A stretch of 64,000 bases of DNA, taken from Erwinia persicina NBRC 102418. GTDB lineage: Bacteria; Pseudomonadota; Gammaproteobacteria; Enterobacterales; Enterobacteriaceae. Of the stretch, positions 1 through 11,203 are shown piece after piece; position 1 is the first letter of the stretch; every line of letters starts with the position of its first letter. The notes beneath the pieces were generated by a model. That model searched no databases. It was not told where the DNA came from and saw only the letters and a program-made list of their open reading frames with translations. Both the position numbers and the translations under genes were made by a program. The stretch spans positions 1 through 64,000 of the forward strand of contig NZ_BCTN01000004.1 of the NCBI RefSeq assembly GCF_001571305.1, given 5' to 3'.

Positions 1-1087
1 TCATTTCTGCTGACAGGATGATGGAACCTGGGTTCACTTTATCCTGACCGGCATACTTAGGTGCTGTACCGTGGGTGGCTTCAAACAGAGCACATTCGTC
101 ACCGATGTTCGCGCCCGGCGCAATACCGATACCGCCAACCTGCGCCGCCAGGGCGTCAGAAATGTAGTCACCGTTCAGGTTCATACAGGCGATGACGTCA
201 TACTCGGCCGGACGCAGCAGGATCTGCTGCAGGAACGCATCGGCGATCACGTCTTTAATGACGATCTCTTTGCCGGTGTTCGGGTTCTTCACCTTCATCC
301 ACGGGCCGCCATCGATCAGCTCGCCGCCGAACTCTTCTTTCGCCAGCTGGTAACCCCAGTCTTTGAAAGCGCCTTCGGTGAACTTCATGATATTGCCTTT
401 GTGAACCAGCGTTACAGAATCACGGTCGTTGGTGATCGCATATTCGATGGCTGCACGCACCAGGCGTTGGGTGCCCGCTTCTGAGCATGGCTTAACGCCA
501 ATGCCGCACTGTTCAGGGAAGCGAATTTTCTTCACGCCCATCTCATCACGCAGGAACTTGATGACTTTATCTGCTTCCGGCGTACCCGCTTTCCATTCGA
601 TACCTGCATAGATATCTTCGGAGTTTTCACGGAAAATCACCATATCGGTGTCTTCCGGGCGTTTCACCGGGCTTGGAGTGCCGGTGTAGTAACGGACAGG
701 ACGCAGGCAGATGTATAAATCAAGCTGCTGACGCAGGGCAACGTTCAGGGAACGAATACCGCCGCCGACCGGGGTGGTCAGTGGGCCTTTGATGGCTACG
801 CGATATTCTTTAATCAGGTCGAGGGTTTCTTCTGGCAGCCAGACATCCTGGCCGTAAAGCTCTACCGATTTCTCACCGGTGTAAATTTCCATCCAGGAAA
901 TCTTACGCTCACCGTTGTAAGCTTTCTGCACAGCGGCATCAACAACTTTGATCATCACTGGAGACACGTCAACGCCAATGCCATCACCTTCGATAAACGG
1001 GATGATCGGATTGTTAGGTACGTTGAGTTTTCCCTGGTCCAGGGTGATTTTCTGACCTTCCGCCGGAACAACTACTTTGCTTTCCAT
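1..1087 (-). CDS. icd: Isocitrate dehydrogenase (NADP), C-terminus cut by window edge
   Basis: Catalyses the NADP-dependent oxidative decarboxylation of isocitrate to 2-oxoglutarate in the TCA cycle (cytoplasm). The reverse strand starts MESKVVV at 1087, after an AGGAGAGG ribosome site, and still reads [12 protein letters not shown] at the window edge. That matches the last third of E. coli Icd (416 aa), so about 55 codons lie outside. The gene is divergent from rluE and shares with it a promoter region containing a 9-bp inverted repeat. In E. coli the icd 3' end is a prophage attachment site; that part is not visible here. Confidence 0.97.
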   Translation of the reverse strand, partial: MESKVVVPAEGQKITLDQGKLNVPNNPIIPFIEGDGIGVDVSPVMIKVVDAAVQKAYNGERKISWMEIYTGEKSVELYGQDVWLPEETLDLIKEYRVAIKGPLTTPVGGGIRSLNVALRQQLDLYICLRPVRYYTGTPSPVKRPEDTDMVIFRENSEDIYAGIEWKAGTPEADKVIKFLRDEMGVKKIRFPEQCGIGVKPCSEAGTQRLVRAAIEYAITNDRDSVTLVHKGNIMKFTEGAFKDWGYQLAKEEFGGELIDGGPWMKVKNPNTGKEIVIKDVIADAFLQQILLRPAEYDVIACMNLNGDYISDALAAQVGGIGIAPGANIGDECALFEATHGTAPKYAGQDKVNPGSIILSAEM

Positions 1088-1134
1088 TAACCTCTCCTTC
1101 GAGCGCTTTTTTTTGTTAATGACTTGTAAGATGC

Positions 1135-1161
1135 GCGTCAATACTACTTGAATATTGACGC
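1135..1161. repeat. 9-bp inverted repeat in icd/rluE promoter region
   Basis: GCGTCAATA and its exact reverse complement TATTGACGC are separated by 9 bp, between the divergent icd and rluE starts. There is no T-run, so it looks more like an operator than a terminator. I do not recognise the regulator. Confidence 0.5.
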
Positions 1162-1190
1162 CGCGCCAATCATCTCCGGATTGCGGTATA

Positions 1191-1847
1191 ATGCGCTCAT
1201 TGTTATCAAGTGCAAAGACCATGCGAAAATCTTCCCTGACCAATCATCATTCCGGGCGTTCCACCGCCCGTCGTGCGGCCAAACCGGCTGCCAGAGGCCC
1301 GCGTTGCGTGGTGCTGTTTAATAAACCCTTCGATGTGCTGCCCCAGTTCAGCGACGAGGCAGGCCGGCGTACGTTGAAAGATTATGTACCCCAGCCGGGA
1401 ATTTATGCCGCAGGGCGGCTTGATCGCGACAGCGAAGGACTGATGGTGCTGACCAATGACGGCGCACTGCAGGCGAAACTGACCCAGCCGGGCAAACGCA
1501 CCGGGAAAATTTACTATGTGCAGGTGGAAGGGGAGCCGCAGGAAAATGATCTGCACCCGCTGCGAACGGGCGTCGACCTGAAAGACGGCCCCACCCTGCC
1601 CGCCGGGGTCGAAAAGGTGGCCGCGCCCGACTGGCTGTGGGAACGCCAGCCACCTATCCGCGAACGTAAAGCGATCCCAACCTGCTGGCTGAAAATCACC
1701 CTGTACGAGGGGCGCAACCGCCAGGTGCGGCGAATGACGGCACATATTGGTTTTCCTACCCTGCGGCTGATCCGTTTTTCCATGGGTGCGTTACAGTTAC
1801 AGGGTCTGGCGCCCGGCGAATGGCGCGATATCAGTAACGAAATCTGA
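1191..1847 (+). CDS. rluE: 23S rRNA pseudouridine(2457) synthase
   Basis: Makes pseudouridine 2457 in 23S rRNA. The S4-less RsuA/RluB/E/F-type catalytic motif [19 protein letters not shown] is present, with the catalytic Asp in GRLDRD, followed by [22 protein letters not shown] typical of the family end (given here as two landmarks; the second starts near residue 175). Start choice: ATG 1191 gives 218 aa and aligns [11 protein letters not shown] with the annotated E. coli start (217 aa). However, a perfect TATAAT at 1187-1192 overlaps that codon. If it is the -10, transcription would begin near 1199 and ATG 1221 would be the true start. Confidence 0.93.
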   Translation: MRSLLSSAKTMRKSSLTNHHSGRSTARRAAKPAARGPRCVVLFNKPFDVLPQFSDEAGRRTLKDYVPQPGIYAAGRLDRDSEGLMVLTNDGALQAKLTQPGKRTGKIYYVQVEGEPQENDLHPLRTGVDLKDGPTLPAGVEKVAAPDWLWERQPPIRERKAIPTCWLKITLYEGRNRQVRRMTAHIGFPTLRLIRFSMGALQLQGLAPGEWRDISNEI

Positions 1848-1894
1848 CTTTTATTGCGCAGCAAACTGCGCACATTAACCGAATGGAGCACACT

Positions 1895-2368
1895 ATGTTC
1901 AAACCGCATGTCACCGTCGCCACGGTGGTTCAGGCAGAAGGACAGTTTCTGGTTGTCGAAGAGCGTGTGCGTGGCCGCACCACCTGGAATCAGCCGGCGG
2001 GGCATCTGGAAGCCGATGAAACCCTGCTCCAGGCGGCGGTACGGGAACTGTCGGAAGAAACCGGCATCGATGCGGTTCCCCAGGCTTTTTTACGCCTGCA
2101 TCAGTGGATCGCCCCGGATAACACGCCGTTTTTGCGCTTCCTGTTCGCACTGGATCTGCCAGAAGCGGTGGAGACTTACCCGCAGGATCGCGATATCGAC
2201 CGCTGCTGGTGGCTGCCGCCTCAGGACATTATCACCTCGAAAAAGCTGCGTTCACCGCTGGTTGCGGAAAGTCTGCAGATTTATCAGACCGGGCCACGTT
2301 ACCCACTGGCTATCCTCAGCGCCTTCCAGTGGCCATTTAGCGAGAGTGCGCAGATCGTTGACGCATGA
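1895..2368 (+). CDS. nudJ: Phosphatase NudJ (Nudix hydrolase)
   Basis: A Nudix hydrolase; the E. coli protein acts on HMP-PP, a thiamine intermediate, and on nucleoside di- and triphosphates. The Nudix box is clear: [20 protein letters not shown] with the catalytic REXXEE-type glutamates. The length is 157 aa against 153 in E. coli. ATG 1895 is preceded by GGAG at 1885-1888; the in-frame codon at 1883 is further from any ribosome site. The gene lies between rluE and mnmA in the same orientation, as in E. coli. Confidence 0.95.
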   Translation: MFKPHVTVATVVQAEGQFLVVEERVRGRTTWNQPAGHLEADETLLQAAVRELSEETGIDAVPQAFLRLHQWIAPDNTPFLRFLFALDLPEAVETYPQDRDIDRCWWLPPQDIITSKKLRSPLVAESLQIYQTGPRYPLAILSAFQWPFSESAQIVDA

Positions 2369-2428
2369 TAGAATGCGTCGCAATTTTATCAGAGTCGCCT
2401 TTAACGGCTCCTTAAAGTCGGACAAGCA

Positions 2429-3547
2429 ATGTTGAACAATTCGAATAGCCAGAAAAAAGTGATCGTCGGCATGTCCGGCGGTGTTGACTCCTCCGTTTCC
2501 GCCTGGCTGCTACAGCAGCAGGGTTATCAGGTTGAAGGCCTGTTTATGAAAAACTGGGAGGAGGACGATGGCGAAGAGTATTGCACCGCCGCGGAAGATT
2601 TAGCCGATGCGCAGGCCGTCTGCGACAAGCTGGGGATCCATCTGCATACGGTCAATTTTGCTGCCGAATACTGGGATAATGTGTTTGAACATTTCCTGGC
2701 TGAATACAAAGCGGGCCGCACGCCCAACCCCGATATTCTCTGTAACAAAGAGATCAAATTTAAAGCCTTTCTGGAATTTGCCGCTGAAGACCTGGGTGCG
2801 GACTATATCGCCACCGGTCACTACGTGCGTCGCCAGGACGTGAACGGCAAAAGCCGCCTGCTGCGCGGGCTGGACGGTAATAAAGATCAGAGCTACTTCC
2901 TCTACACTCTCGGTCATGAACAGATTGCCCAGAGCCTGTTCCCGGTGGGTGAACTCGAAAAACCAGAAGTTCGCCGCATTGCAGAGCAGCTTGAACTGAT
3001 CACCGCGAAGAAAAAAGACTCCACCGGTATCTGTTTTATTGGTGAGCGCAAGTTTACCGAATTCCTTGGCCGCTACCTGCCCGCCCAGCCGGGTCCGATA
3101 ATCTCCGTGGACGGGGATACGGTCGGTCAGCATCAGGGGCTGATGTACCACACGCTGGGCCAGCGCAAAGGGCTGGGTATCGGCGGAACCAAAGATGGTA
3201 ACGAAGAACCCTGGTACGTGGTCGATAAAGACGTGGCCGGTAATATTCTGGTGGTCGCACAGGGCCATGAGCACCCTCACCTGATGTCAGTGGGCCTGAT
3301 CGCCCAGCAACTGCACTGGGTCGATCGCGAAACACTGGCCGCACCGCTGCGCTGCATGGTGAAAACCCGCTATCGTCAGGAAGATATTCCCTGCACCGTG
3401 ACGCCAATGGATGGGCAGCGTATTGACGTGCGCTTTGATCAGCCGGTTGCTGCGGTCACGCCCGGCCAGTCTGCGGTCTTTTATCTGGATGAAGTCTGCC
3501 TCGGCGGCGGCATTATCGAACAGCGTACGCCGCTGGTTAACGCGTAA
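2429..3547 (+). CDS. mnmA: tRNA 2-thiouridine(34) synthase
   Basis: Transfers sulfur relayed from IscS through TusA and TusE to uridine 34 of tRNA-Lys, -Glu and -Gln, using ATP. The PP-loop GMSGGVDSS is at residues 14-22. The nucleophile is Cys105 in DILCNKE and the partner Cys is in GICFIGERK. At 372 aa it is close to E. coli (368). The N-terminus is slightly longer and unrelated over the first eight residues. Confidence 0.97.
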   Translation: MLNNSNSQKKVIVGMSGGVDSSVSAWLLQQQGYQVEGLFMKNWEEDDGEEYCTAAEDLADAQAVCDKLGIHLHTVNFAAEYWDNVFEHFLAEYKAGRTPNPDILCNKEIKFKAFLEFAAEDLGADYIATGHYVRRQDVNGKSRLLRGLDGNKDQSYFLYTLGHEQIAQSLFPVGELEKPEVRRIAEQLELITAKKKDSTGICFIGERKFTEFLGRYLPAQPGPIISVDGDTVGQHQGLMYHTLGQRKGLGIGGTKDGNEEPWYVVDKDVAGNILVVAQGHEHPHLMSVGLIAQQLHWVDRETLAAPLRCMVKTRYRQEDIPCTVTPMDGQRIDVRFDQPVAAVTPGQSAVFYLDEVCLGGGIIEQRTPLVNA

Positions 3548-3571
3548 TTCGGGCCGTATACAGGAGTAAAC

Positions 3572-5616
<2,045 letters not shown>

Positions 5617-5625
5617 CGCCCGCCA

Positions 5626-5648
5626 ACGGGCCGGCTCAGTCGGCCCGT
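5626..5648 (+). terminator. Hairpin after purB
   Basis: An 8-bp perfect stem, ACGGGCCG / CGGCCCGT, with a 7-nt loop starts 10 nt after the purB stop. The following sequence is only moderately T-rich (GTTAACCTGTTGTTT), so termination may be partial. Its last base overlaps the PhoP box. Confidence 0.55.
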
Positions 5649-5682
5649 GTTAACCTGTTGTTTACCTCTTCTCCTCTATACT
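5648..5682 (+). promoter_or_regulatory. PhoP box and -10 of the phoPQ promoter
   Basis: TGTTAA-CCTGT-TGTTTA (5648-5664) matches the PhoP direct repeat (T/G)GTTTA-N5-(T/G)GTTTA with one mismatch. A TATACT -10 (5677-5682) lies 12 nt downstream. This is the spacing of E. coli PhoP-activated promoters, where the box replaces the -35. It predicts autoregulation of phoPQ. Confidence 0.75.
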
Positions 5683-5797
5683 TATCGCCAGTTTATGCCC
5701 TGATCAACGCAAGCGACCGCTTACCCAGTTGCACGCCGACGCATTCCAGGGCTATGTTGATGTCTCTGGCAGTTTGATCTTATTTAAGGATTCGGTT

Positions 5798-6466
5798 ATG
5801 CGTGTGTTAGTTGTGGAAGATAACCCACTGCTGCGTCATCATCTGGCGGTGCAGCTGCGGGAGATGGGGCACCAGGTGGATGCCGCCGAAGACGCCAAAG
5901 AAGCCGACTATTTTCTGAATGAGCATACGCCGGATATCACGCTGGTCGATCTCGGTCTGCCTGATGAAGACGGTATGACACTGATCCGCCGCTGGCGCGG
6001 TCAGGAAGTCCGTCAGCCAATTCTGGTGCTGACCGCACGGGATGGCTGGCAGGCAAAGGTCGAAGCACTGGAAGCCGGAGCCGATGATTACGTCACCAAG
6101 CCCTTTCATATAGAAGAAGTGGTGGCCCGGATGCAGGCGCTGATGCGCCGCAACAGCGGACTGGCGTCGCAGATCATCACTCTGCACCCTTTCCAGATTG
6201 ACCTGTCGCGCCGCGAACTGACCATCAACGAACAGCAGATCAAACTGACGGCGTTTGAGTACACCATCATCGAAACCCTGATCCGCAATGCCGGGAAAGT
6301 GGTCAGCAAAGATTCACTGATGCTGCAACTTTATCCCGATGCGGAACTGCGCGAGAGCCACACCATTGATGTGCTGATGGGCCGTTTACGTAAAAAAATC
6401 CTTGCTGAATATGCGCAGGAAGTGATCACCACGGTACGCGGTCAGGGCTACCGCTTCGATATTTGA
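5798..6466 (+). CDS. phoP: Response regulator PhoP
   Basis: An OmpR-family activator of Mg2+-starvation, acid and antimicrobial-peptide genes. It has an N-terminal receiver domain (LVVEDN acidic pocket, phospho-Asp in [12 protein letters not shown], Lys in YVTKPF) and a C-terminal winged helix ([15 protein letters not shown]). ATG 5798 after AAGGA gives 223 aa, the E. coli length; the upstream in-frame codons lie in the promoter region. phoQ follows 2 nt after the stop. Confidence 0.98.
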   Translation: MRVLVVEDNPLLRHHLAVQLREMGHQVDAAEDAKEADYFLNEHTPDITLVDLGLPDEDGMTLIRRWRGQEVRQPILVLTARDGWQAKVEALEAGADDYVTKPFHIEEVVARMQALMRRNSGLASQIITLHPFQIDLSRRELTINEQQIKLTAFEYTIIETLIRNAGKVVSKDSLMLQLYPDAELRESHTIDVLMGRLRKKILAEYAQEVITTVRGQGYRFDI

Positions 6467-6468
6467 GC

Positions 6469-7929
6469 ATGTTCAACTGGCGTCGCAGAAAGCCACTTTC
6501 GCTGCGGGTACGGTTCTTACTGGCCACCGCAGCGGTCGTACTCACCATGTCGCTCTCCTACGGAATGGTGGCCGTGATCGGCTACGTGGTGAGCTTTGAT
6601 AAAAATACCTACCGCGTGTTGCGCAGCGAAAGTAATCTGTTTTTCACTCTTTCTCAGTGGAATGACGGCAAACTCAGTATCGTCCAGCCTGAACGCATGA
6701 CGCTGAACTTTCCCGCCCTGGTGTTTATCTATGACGACAACGGTAAGCTGCTGTGGCAACAGCGTGACGTCCCGGATATACGCAGTAAGATCCGCCGTGA
6801 GTGGTTAAATAAGTCTGACTTTTACGAAATCGACACCAATAATCACACCAGTCGTGAGGTGCTCGGTAATGACCGCGTGGCACAGAATAAGCTCACCGCC
6901 TATGACGACGATGGCAACGACACCTTTACCCACTCGGTGGCCGTGAACCGCTATGAGGCAACGTCTACACTCCCTGCCCTGACTATCGTGGTGGTCGACT
7001 CTATTCCACAAGAACTTCAGCACTCAGATGTCGTGTGGTCGTGGTTCAGCTATGTGCTGCTGGCAAATCTGCTGCTGATTATTCCGCTGCTGTGGCTGGC
7101 GGCACACTGGAGCCTGCGCCCGATCGGCGCGCTTGCCGCCCAGGTGCGCGAACTGGAAGCCGGAACCCGCGAAACCCTCAATCCAGCCCCGCCGCAGGAG
7201 CTGAAGGGGCTGGTACGTAACCTGAACCTGCTGCTGGATAATGAACGGCAGCGCTATACCCGCTACCGCACCACGCTGAGTGACCTGACCCACAGCCTGA
7301 AAACCCCGCTGGCCGTGCTGCAGACCACCCTGCGGTCACTGCGCGGCGGGCGTAACCTGTCCATCGAGCAGGCCGAGCCCATTATGCTGGAGCAGATCAG
7401 CCGTATCTCGCAGCAGATTGGCTACTACCTGCACCGGGCCAGTATGCAGGCCGATCACCACGCGTTGAAGCGGGATGTGCATTCGGTGCCGGCCCTGCTC
7501 GACGGGCTGTGCTCAGCACTGAATAAAGTCTACCAGCGCAAGGGCGTGGTGCTGACGCTGGATATCTCACCAGAAGTCATTTTCGTTGGCGAACAAAATG
7601 ATTTTATGGAAGTGATGGGCAACGTACTCGATAACGCCTGTAAGTACTGCCTGGAATTTGTTGAGATCAGCGTGCAGCAGACGGAAAAAACGCTGTTGCT
7701 GATCGTGGAGGACGACGGTCCAGGTATTCCGGAAAACAAGCGCGATCTGATCTTTATCCGCGGGCAGCGCGCCGATACACTGCGTCCGGGCCAGGGGCTG
7801 GGCCTGTCGCTGGCCCGGGATATTATGGAACAGTACGCGGGTGATATTCATGCCAGTACCAGTCAGCTGGGCGGGGCGCGCATGGCGGTAGAGTTTCAGC
7901 GCCAGGAGATCCTGCACAAACACGAGTAG
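6469..7929 (+). CDS. phoQ: Sensor histidine kinase PhoQ
   Basis: An inner-membrane sensor of low Mg2+, low pH and cationic peptides; it phosphorylates and dephosphorylates PhoP. In order it has a membrane segment after [17 protein letters not shown], a periplasmic PAS-like domain, a second membrane segment near [18 protein letters not shown], an H-box (His275 in [10 protein letters not shown]), an N-box (NVLDNACKY) and G boxes (DDGPGIP). It is 486 aa, as in E. coli. ATG 6469 is preferred to the TTG two codons upstream. The periplasmic acidic patch is weaker than in E. coli: YDDDGND (145-151) in place of EDDDDAE. Confidence 0.97.
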   Translation: MFNWRRRKPLSLRVRFLLATAAVVLTMSLSYGMVAVIGYVVSFDKNTYRVLRSESNLFFTLSQWNDGKLSIVQPERMTLNFPALVFIYDDNGKLLWQQRDVPDIRSKIRREWLNKSDFYEIDTNNHTSREVLGNDRVAQNKLTAYDDDGNDTFTHSVAVNRYEATSTLPALTIVVVDSIPQELQHSDVVWSWFSYVLLANLLLIIPLLWLAAHWSLRPIGALAAQVRELEAGTRETLNPAPPQELKGLVRNLNLLLDNERQRYTRYRTTLSDLTHSLKTPLAVLQTTLRSLRGGRNLSIEQAEPIMLEQISRISQQIGYYLHRASMQADHHALKRDVHSVPALLDGLCSALNKVYQRKGVVLTLDISPEVIFVGEQNDFMEVMGNVLDNACKYCLEFVEISVQQTEKTLLLIVEDDGPGIPENKRDLIFIRGQRADTLRPGQGLGLSLARDIMEQYAGDIHASTSQLGGARMAVEFQRQEILHKHE

Positions 7930-7947
7930 GCGTTATCCCCGACTTTT

Positions 7948-7976
7948 CACGGCAGTGGTACACACCCACTGCCGTG
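7948..7976 (+). other. Perfect 11-bp stem-loop between phoQ and roxA
   Basis: CACGGCAGTGG (7948-7958) and CCACTGCCGTG (7966-7976) flank a 7-nt loop. Neither side has a U-tract. It ends 6 nt before a TATAAT (7983-7988) that is a likely roxA -10. It may stabilise the phoPQ mRNA end or be an operator over the roxA promoter. Confidence 0.5.
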
Positions 7977-8018
7977 CGCTGTTATAATCTACTCACTTTC
8001 GCGTTTCAGGAAAACATC

Positions 8019-9146
8019 ATGGATTATCAGCTCGATCTCAACTGGCCCGACTTTATTCAGCGCTACTGGCAGAAACGCCCGGTAGTCCTTAAGCGCGGTT
8101 TCAAAAACTTCGTCGACCCCATTTCTCCCGACGAACTGGCCGGTCTGGCCATGGAAAACGAAGTTGACAGTCGTCTGGTCAGCCACCAGGACGGTCAGTG
8201 GCAGGTCAGCCATGGCCCGTTTGAGAGCTTTGATCATCTTGGTGAGAATAACTGGTCACTGCTGGTTCAGGCAGTCGATCACTGGCATGAGCCTTCCGCC
8301 GCGCTGATGCATCCCTTCCGGATGATCCCTGACTGGCGCGTGGACGATCTGATGATCTCCTTCTCCGTGCCCGGCGGCGGGGTTGGCCCGCACTTTGACC
8401 AGTATGACGTTTTCATTATTCAGGGTACCGGTCGTCGTCGCTGGCGCGTGGGGGAGAAAACAGAGCTGAAGCAGCACTGCCCGCATCCCGATCTCCTTCA
8501 GGTCGAACCTTTTGAGGCCATTATCGACGAAGAGCTTGAGCCGGGTGATATTCTTTATATTCCACCGGGGTTCCCGCACGAAGGCTACTCACTGGAAAAT
8601 GCCATTAACTACTCGGTCGGCTTCCGTGCGCCAAGCGGACGCGAACTGATTAGCGGTTTTGCCGATTACGTGCTGGCACGTGAGCTGGGCAGCCGCCGCT
8701 TCAGCGATCCGGACGTCCAGCCCCGTGAGCACAATGCAGAGATCCTGCCCGACGAACTGGAGGGGATCCGCGCCATGATGCTGGAGGTGATTAACCAGCC
8801 TGAGCATTTCAATCAGTGGTTCGGTGAGTTTATCTCGCAGTCACGTCACGAGCTGGACGTGGCCCCTCCGGAGCCGCCGTATCAGCCGGATGAGATCTAC
8901 GATGCGCTGCAACAGGGCGATCGCCTGTCACGCCTGGGCGGTCTGCGCGTGGTGTCCATTGGTGACGCGGTGTTTATTAATGGTGAGCAGGTCAGTTCTC
9001 CGCATCGTGCGGCACTGACCGCGCTGGCGAACGATTTGACCCTCGGACACGACCAGTTCGGCGATGCGCTGGACGACCCGTCCTTCCTCGCCCAGCTGGC
9101 GGCCCTGGTCAACAGCGGTTACTGGTACTTTGACAGCGAAGATTAA
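8019..9146 (+). CDS. roxA: 50S ribosomal protein L16 3-arginine hydroxylase
   Basis: A 2-oxoglutarate/Fe(II)-dependent JmjC-type oxygenase (YcfD) that hydroxylates Arg81 of ribosomal protein L16. The iron-binding HxD is in GPHFDQYDVF and the distal His is in PPGFPHEGYS. The cupin-like core is followed by a winged-helix-like C-terminus. ATG 8019 gives 375 aa (E. coli 373); the longer frame begins inside the probable promoter. The gene is convergent with pepT. Confidence 0.95.
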   Translation: MDYQLDLNWPDFIQRYWQKRPVVLKRGFKNFVDPISPDELAGLAMENEVDSRLVSHQDGQWQVSHGPFESFDHLGENNWSLLVQAVDHWHEPSAALMHPFRMIPDWRVDDLMISFSVPGGGVGPHFDQYDVFIIQGTGRRRWRVGEKTELKQHCPHPDLLQVEPFEAIIDEELEPGDILYIPPGFPHEGYSLENAINYSVGFRAPSGRELISGFADYVLARELGSRRFSDPDVQPREHNAEILPDELEGIRAMMLEVINQPEHFNQWFGEFISQSRHELDVAPPEPPYQPDEIYDALQQGDRLSRLGGLRVVSIGDAVFINGEQVSSPHRAALTALANDLTLGHDQFGDALDDPSFLAQLAALVNSGYWYFDSED

Positions 9147-9163
9147 GCCTGCTGATAACGGCA

Positions 9164-9192
9164 AGGGGCGACCGGAGTGACAGGTCGCCCCT
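9164..9192. terminator. Hairpin between convergent roxA and pepT
   Basis: A 10-bp perfect stem, AGGGGCGACC / GGTCGCCCCT, with a 9-nt loop. There is no strong U-tract on either strand. Its position between convergent genes suggests a bidirectional end structure. Confidence 0.5.
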
Positions 9193-9219
9193 GCGGGCAT
9201 AACGGCATCTTCATTTTCT

Positions 9220-10452
9220 TCAGGTTTTTGCCTGCTCCGCCGTTAATACGGCAATCCGGGTAATCACCTTCACCGCCTGCTCCATATTGTCCAGCGAAGC
9301 AAACTCATGTTTGCCGTGATAGTTGTAGCCACCGGTAAACAAATTTGGACAAGGTAGTCCCATAAATGACAGCTGCGCCCCATCCGTCCCACCGCGAATC
9401 GGTTTCACCTTCGGCGTAATACCGCAGTCACGCATCGCCGCCAGCGCCAGTTCGATACTCTGCGGGCACGCTTCGACCTGCTCACGCATATTGTAATAGC
9501 TGTCTTCCACCACCAGCTCAATAGCAGCAGGTGAAGGTAAAGTCCCTTGCAGATGGGCAGCAATATCCGCCAGCCTTTTTTTCCGCTCTTCAAAACCGCT
9601 GCGCGTAAAATCGCGCACGATGTAGTGCAGTTCAGCACGATCCACGCTGCCTTTGATCCCGTGCAGATGCCAGAAGCCTTCATAGCCCGAGGTTTTTTCC
9701 GGCACCTCATCTTCCGGGACTTCCCGGTGGAAACGCATCGCTGCATCCAGGGCATTGACCATCACTCCCTTCGCACTGCCGGGATGCACATTATTACCGG
9801 TGATTTTTACCGTGACGGAGGCGGCATTGAAGTTTTCATATTCAAACTCTCCCATCCCGCCGCCGTCCACGGTATAAGCCCATTCCGCCCCAAAGGCCGC
9901 CACGTCAAAATGCTGAATACCGCGACCAATTTCCTCATCGGGCGTGAAGGCCACGCGCACTTCGCCATGCGCAACCGTGCCGGATGTAAGATGTGCCAGC
10001 GCAGTCATGATTTCTGCGATACCGGCCTTATCATCTGCGCCGAGAAGGGTTTTCCCGTCGGTGGTGATCAGGGTGTGTCCGGTCAGCTCATGCAGCACCG
10101 GAAACATCACCGGCGACAGAATCTCATCCCCCATGCCCAGGGCAATATCCCCCCCGCGATAGTTTTCAATCACCTGCGGGTTCACGTTCTTTGCCGTAAA
10201 ATCCGGTGACGTATCCATATGGGAGATAAAGCCGATAACGGGCACAGGCCAGCTGACATTCGATGGCAGGGTGGCCATGACAATACCACGCGCGCTGCAG
10301 CTGACATCACTCAGCCCCATGGCGCGCAGCTCATCACACAGCCTCTGCGCCAGACGGAGTTGCCCCTCAGTGCTGGGGACCTGACGAACATTCCCTTTAG
10401 ATTGCGTATCGAAAGACACATAGTGTAAGAAGCGATCGAGTAAATTATTCAT
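9220..10452 (-). CDS. pepT: Peptidase T (tripeptidase)
   Basis: A cytoplasmic zinc aminotripeptidase of the M20B family that removes the N-terminal residue of tripeptides. Visible zinc and catalytic motifs are [11 protein letters not shown] (His and Asp), LLGADDKAG (bridging Asp), [10 protein letters not shown] (catalytic Glu pair) and YNYHGKHEF near the end (His). It is 410 aa against 408 in E. coli. In E. coli potABCD lies next to it; here the neighbour is sutR. Confidence 0.97.
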   Translation of the reverse strand: MNNLLDRFLHYVSFDTQSKGNVRQVPSTEGQLRLAQRLCDELRAMGLSDVSCSARGIVMATLPSNVSWPVPVIGFISHMDTSPDFTAKNVNPQVIENYRGGDIALGMGDEILSPVMFPVLHELTGHTLITTDGKTLLGADDKAGIAEIMTALAHLTSGTVAHGEVRVAFTPDEEIGRGIQHFDVAAFGAEWAYTVDGGGMGEFEYENFNAASVTVKITGNNVHPGSAKGVMVNALDAAMRFHREVPEDEVPEKTSGYEGFWHLHGIKGSVDRAELHYIVRDFTRSGFEERKKRLADIAAHLQGTLPSPAAIELVVEDSYYNMREQVEACPQSIELALAAMRDCGITPKVKPIRGGTDGAQLSFMGLPCPNLFTGGYNYHGKHEFASLDNMEQAVKVITRIAVLTAEQAKT

Positions 10453-10541
10453 CTGTCTTCCCTTTGGATGCCAGCGCTTATTATGGATAGCACTATCATG
10501 TTAAATATTGTTTCAGGTCAGTTTAGTACGCAGGCGCTGAA

Positions 10542-11096
10542 TTAACGTGGCGGATAATGGATGAGATCATGAAAACACACCGGCACATTACCGGGATTAC
10601 GATACGCATGAGGCCGGTCAGCCTGAAAACGCAGCCCTTCGCCCGCGGCCAGCGACTTCCAGCCTCCCTCCACCTGCACGTCCAGTGCCCCTTCAATCAC
10701 AATAACATGCTCAACCACCCCCGCCTCATGAGCGGCGGACTCACTGCTGGCACCGGCGGCGAGATCAATCACCAGCATTTCAAAACTCAGCGCGGGGTCA
10801 AACGGGAACAGCGGTACCGCCTGCATGACGCTCTCCGCTGGCGGGTAGCCACGCAGTTGCCGACGCGGTGCCGTTACGTCTGCGGCCTCTGGCGCGATAA
10901 AGACCGAGAACGGCAAATTAAAGCCTGTGGCAATTTTCCACAGTGTGGCGATGGTCGGGCTGGATTCCGCACGTTCAATTTGCCCGAGCATCGCTTTACT
11001 GACGCCGGTTTCCTGCGCAGCCCGGGTCAGGCTCCAGCCCCGTTCGCTGCGCCGGACTCTGAGCACGTTCGCCAGATGGTGTTGTAAACTGTCCAC
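10542..11096 (-). CDS. sutR: XRE/cupin transcriptional regulator, SutR (YdcN)-like
   Basis: An N-terminal HTH_XRE domain (about residues 8-62: LTRAAQETGVSKAMLGQIE) is joined to a C-terminal cupin (VVEHVIVIEGALDVQVEGGW). It is 184 aa. E. coli SutR (YdcN, about 178 aa) regulates sulfur-utilisation genes and is also paired with ydcO, so the pair is conserved as a unit although the locus differs. It is divergent from ydcO across a promoter region with an 11-bp perfect inverted repeat, a probable operator. Confidence 0.8.
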   Translation of the reverse strand: MDSLQHHLANVLRVRRSERGWSLTRAAQETGVSKAMLGQIERAESSPTIATLWKIATGFNLPFSVFIAPEAADVTAPRRQLRGYPPAESVMQAVPLFPFDPALSFEMLVIDLAAGASSESAAHEAGVVEHVIVIEGALDVQVEGGWKSLAAGEGLRFQADRPHAYRNPGNVPVCFHDLIHYPPR

Positions 11097-11142
11097 GTCG
11101 TCATCTCCCTTCAGTCTGCGGACAGTATAACCCCTTGTGCGC

Positions 11143-11173
11143 TATAACGCACAGTGATAGGTTGTGCGTTATA
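11143..11173. promoter_or_regulatory. Inverted-repeat operator between sutR and ydcO
   Basis: TATAACGCACA (11143-11153) and TGTGCGTTATA (11163-11173) form a perfect 11-bp inverted repeat with a 9-bp spacer, in the 107-bp divergent promoter. The arms overlap TATAAC -10-like hexamers, and a TATACT-like -10 for sutR lies beside it (11124-11129, reverse strand). SutR binding is inferred from position. Confidence 0.6.
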
Positions 11174-11203
11174 ACGGTCAACACTCTGCCACGGGATCTC
11201 CCT

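Noticed and set aside
2600-3280. 226-aa reverse ORF inside mnmA
   Set aside because: Fully antisense to mnmA, without family features or operon context.
9547-10209. 220-aa forward ORF inside pepT
   Set aside because: Antisense to pepT, whose zinc motifs are all present in the other frame.
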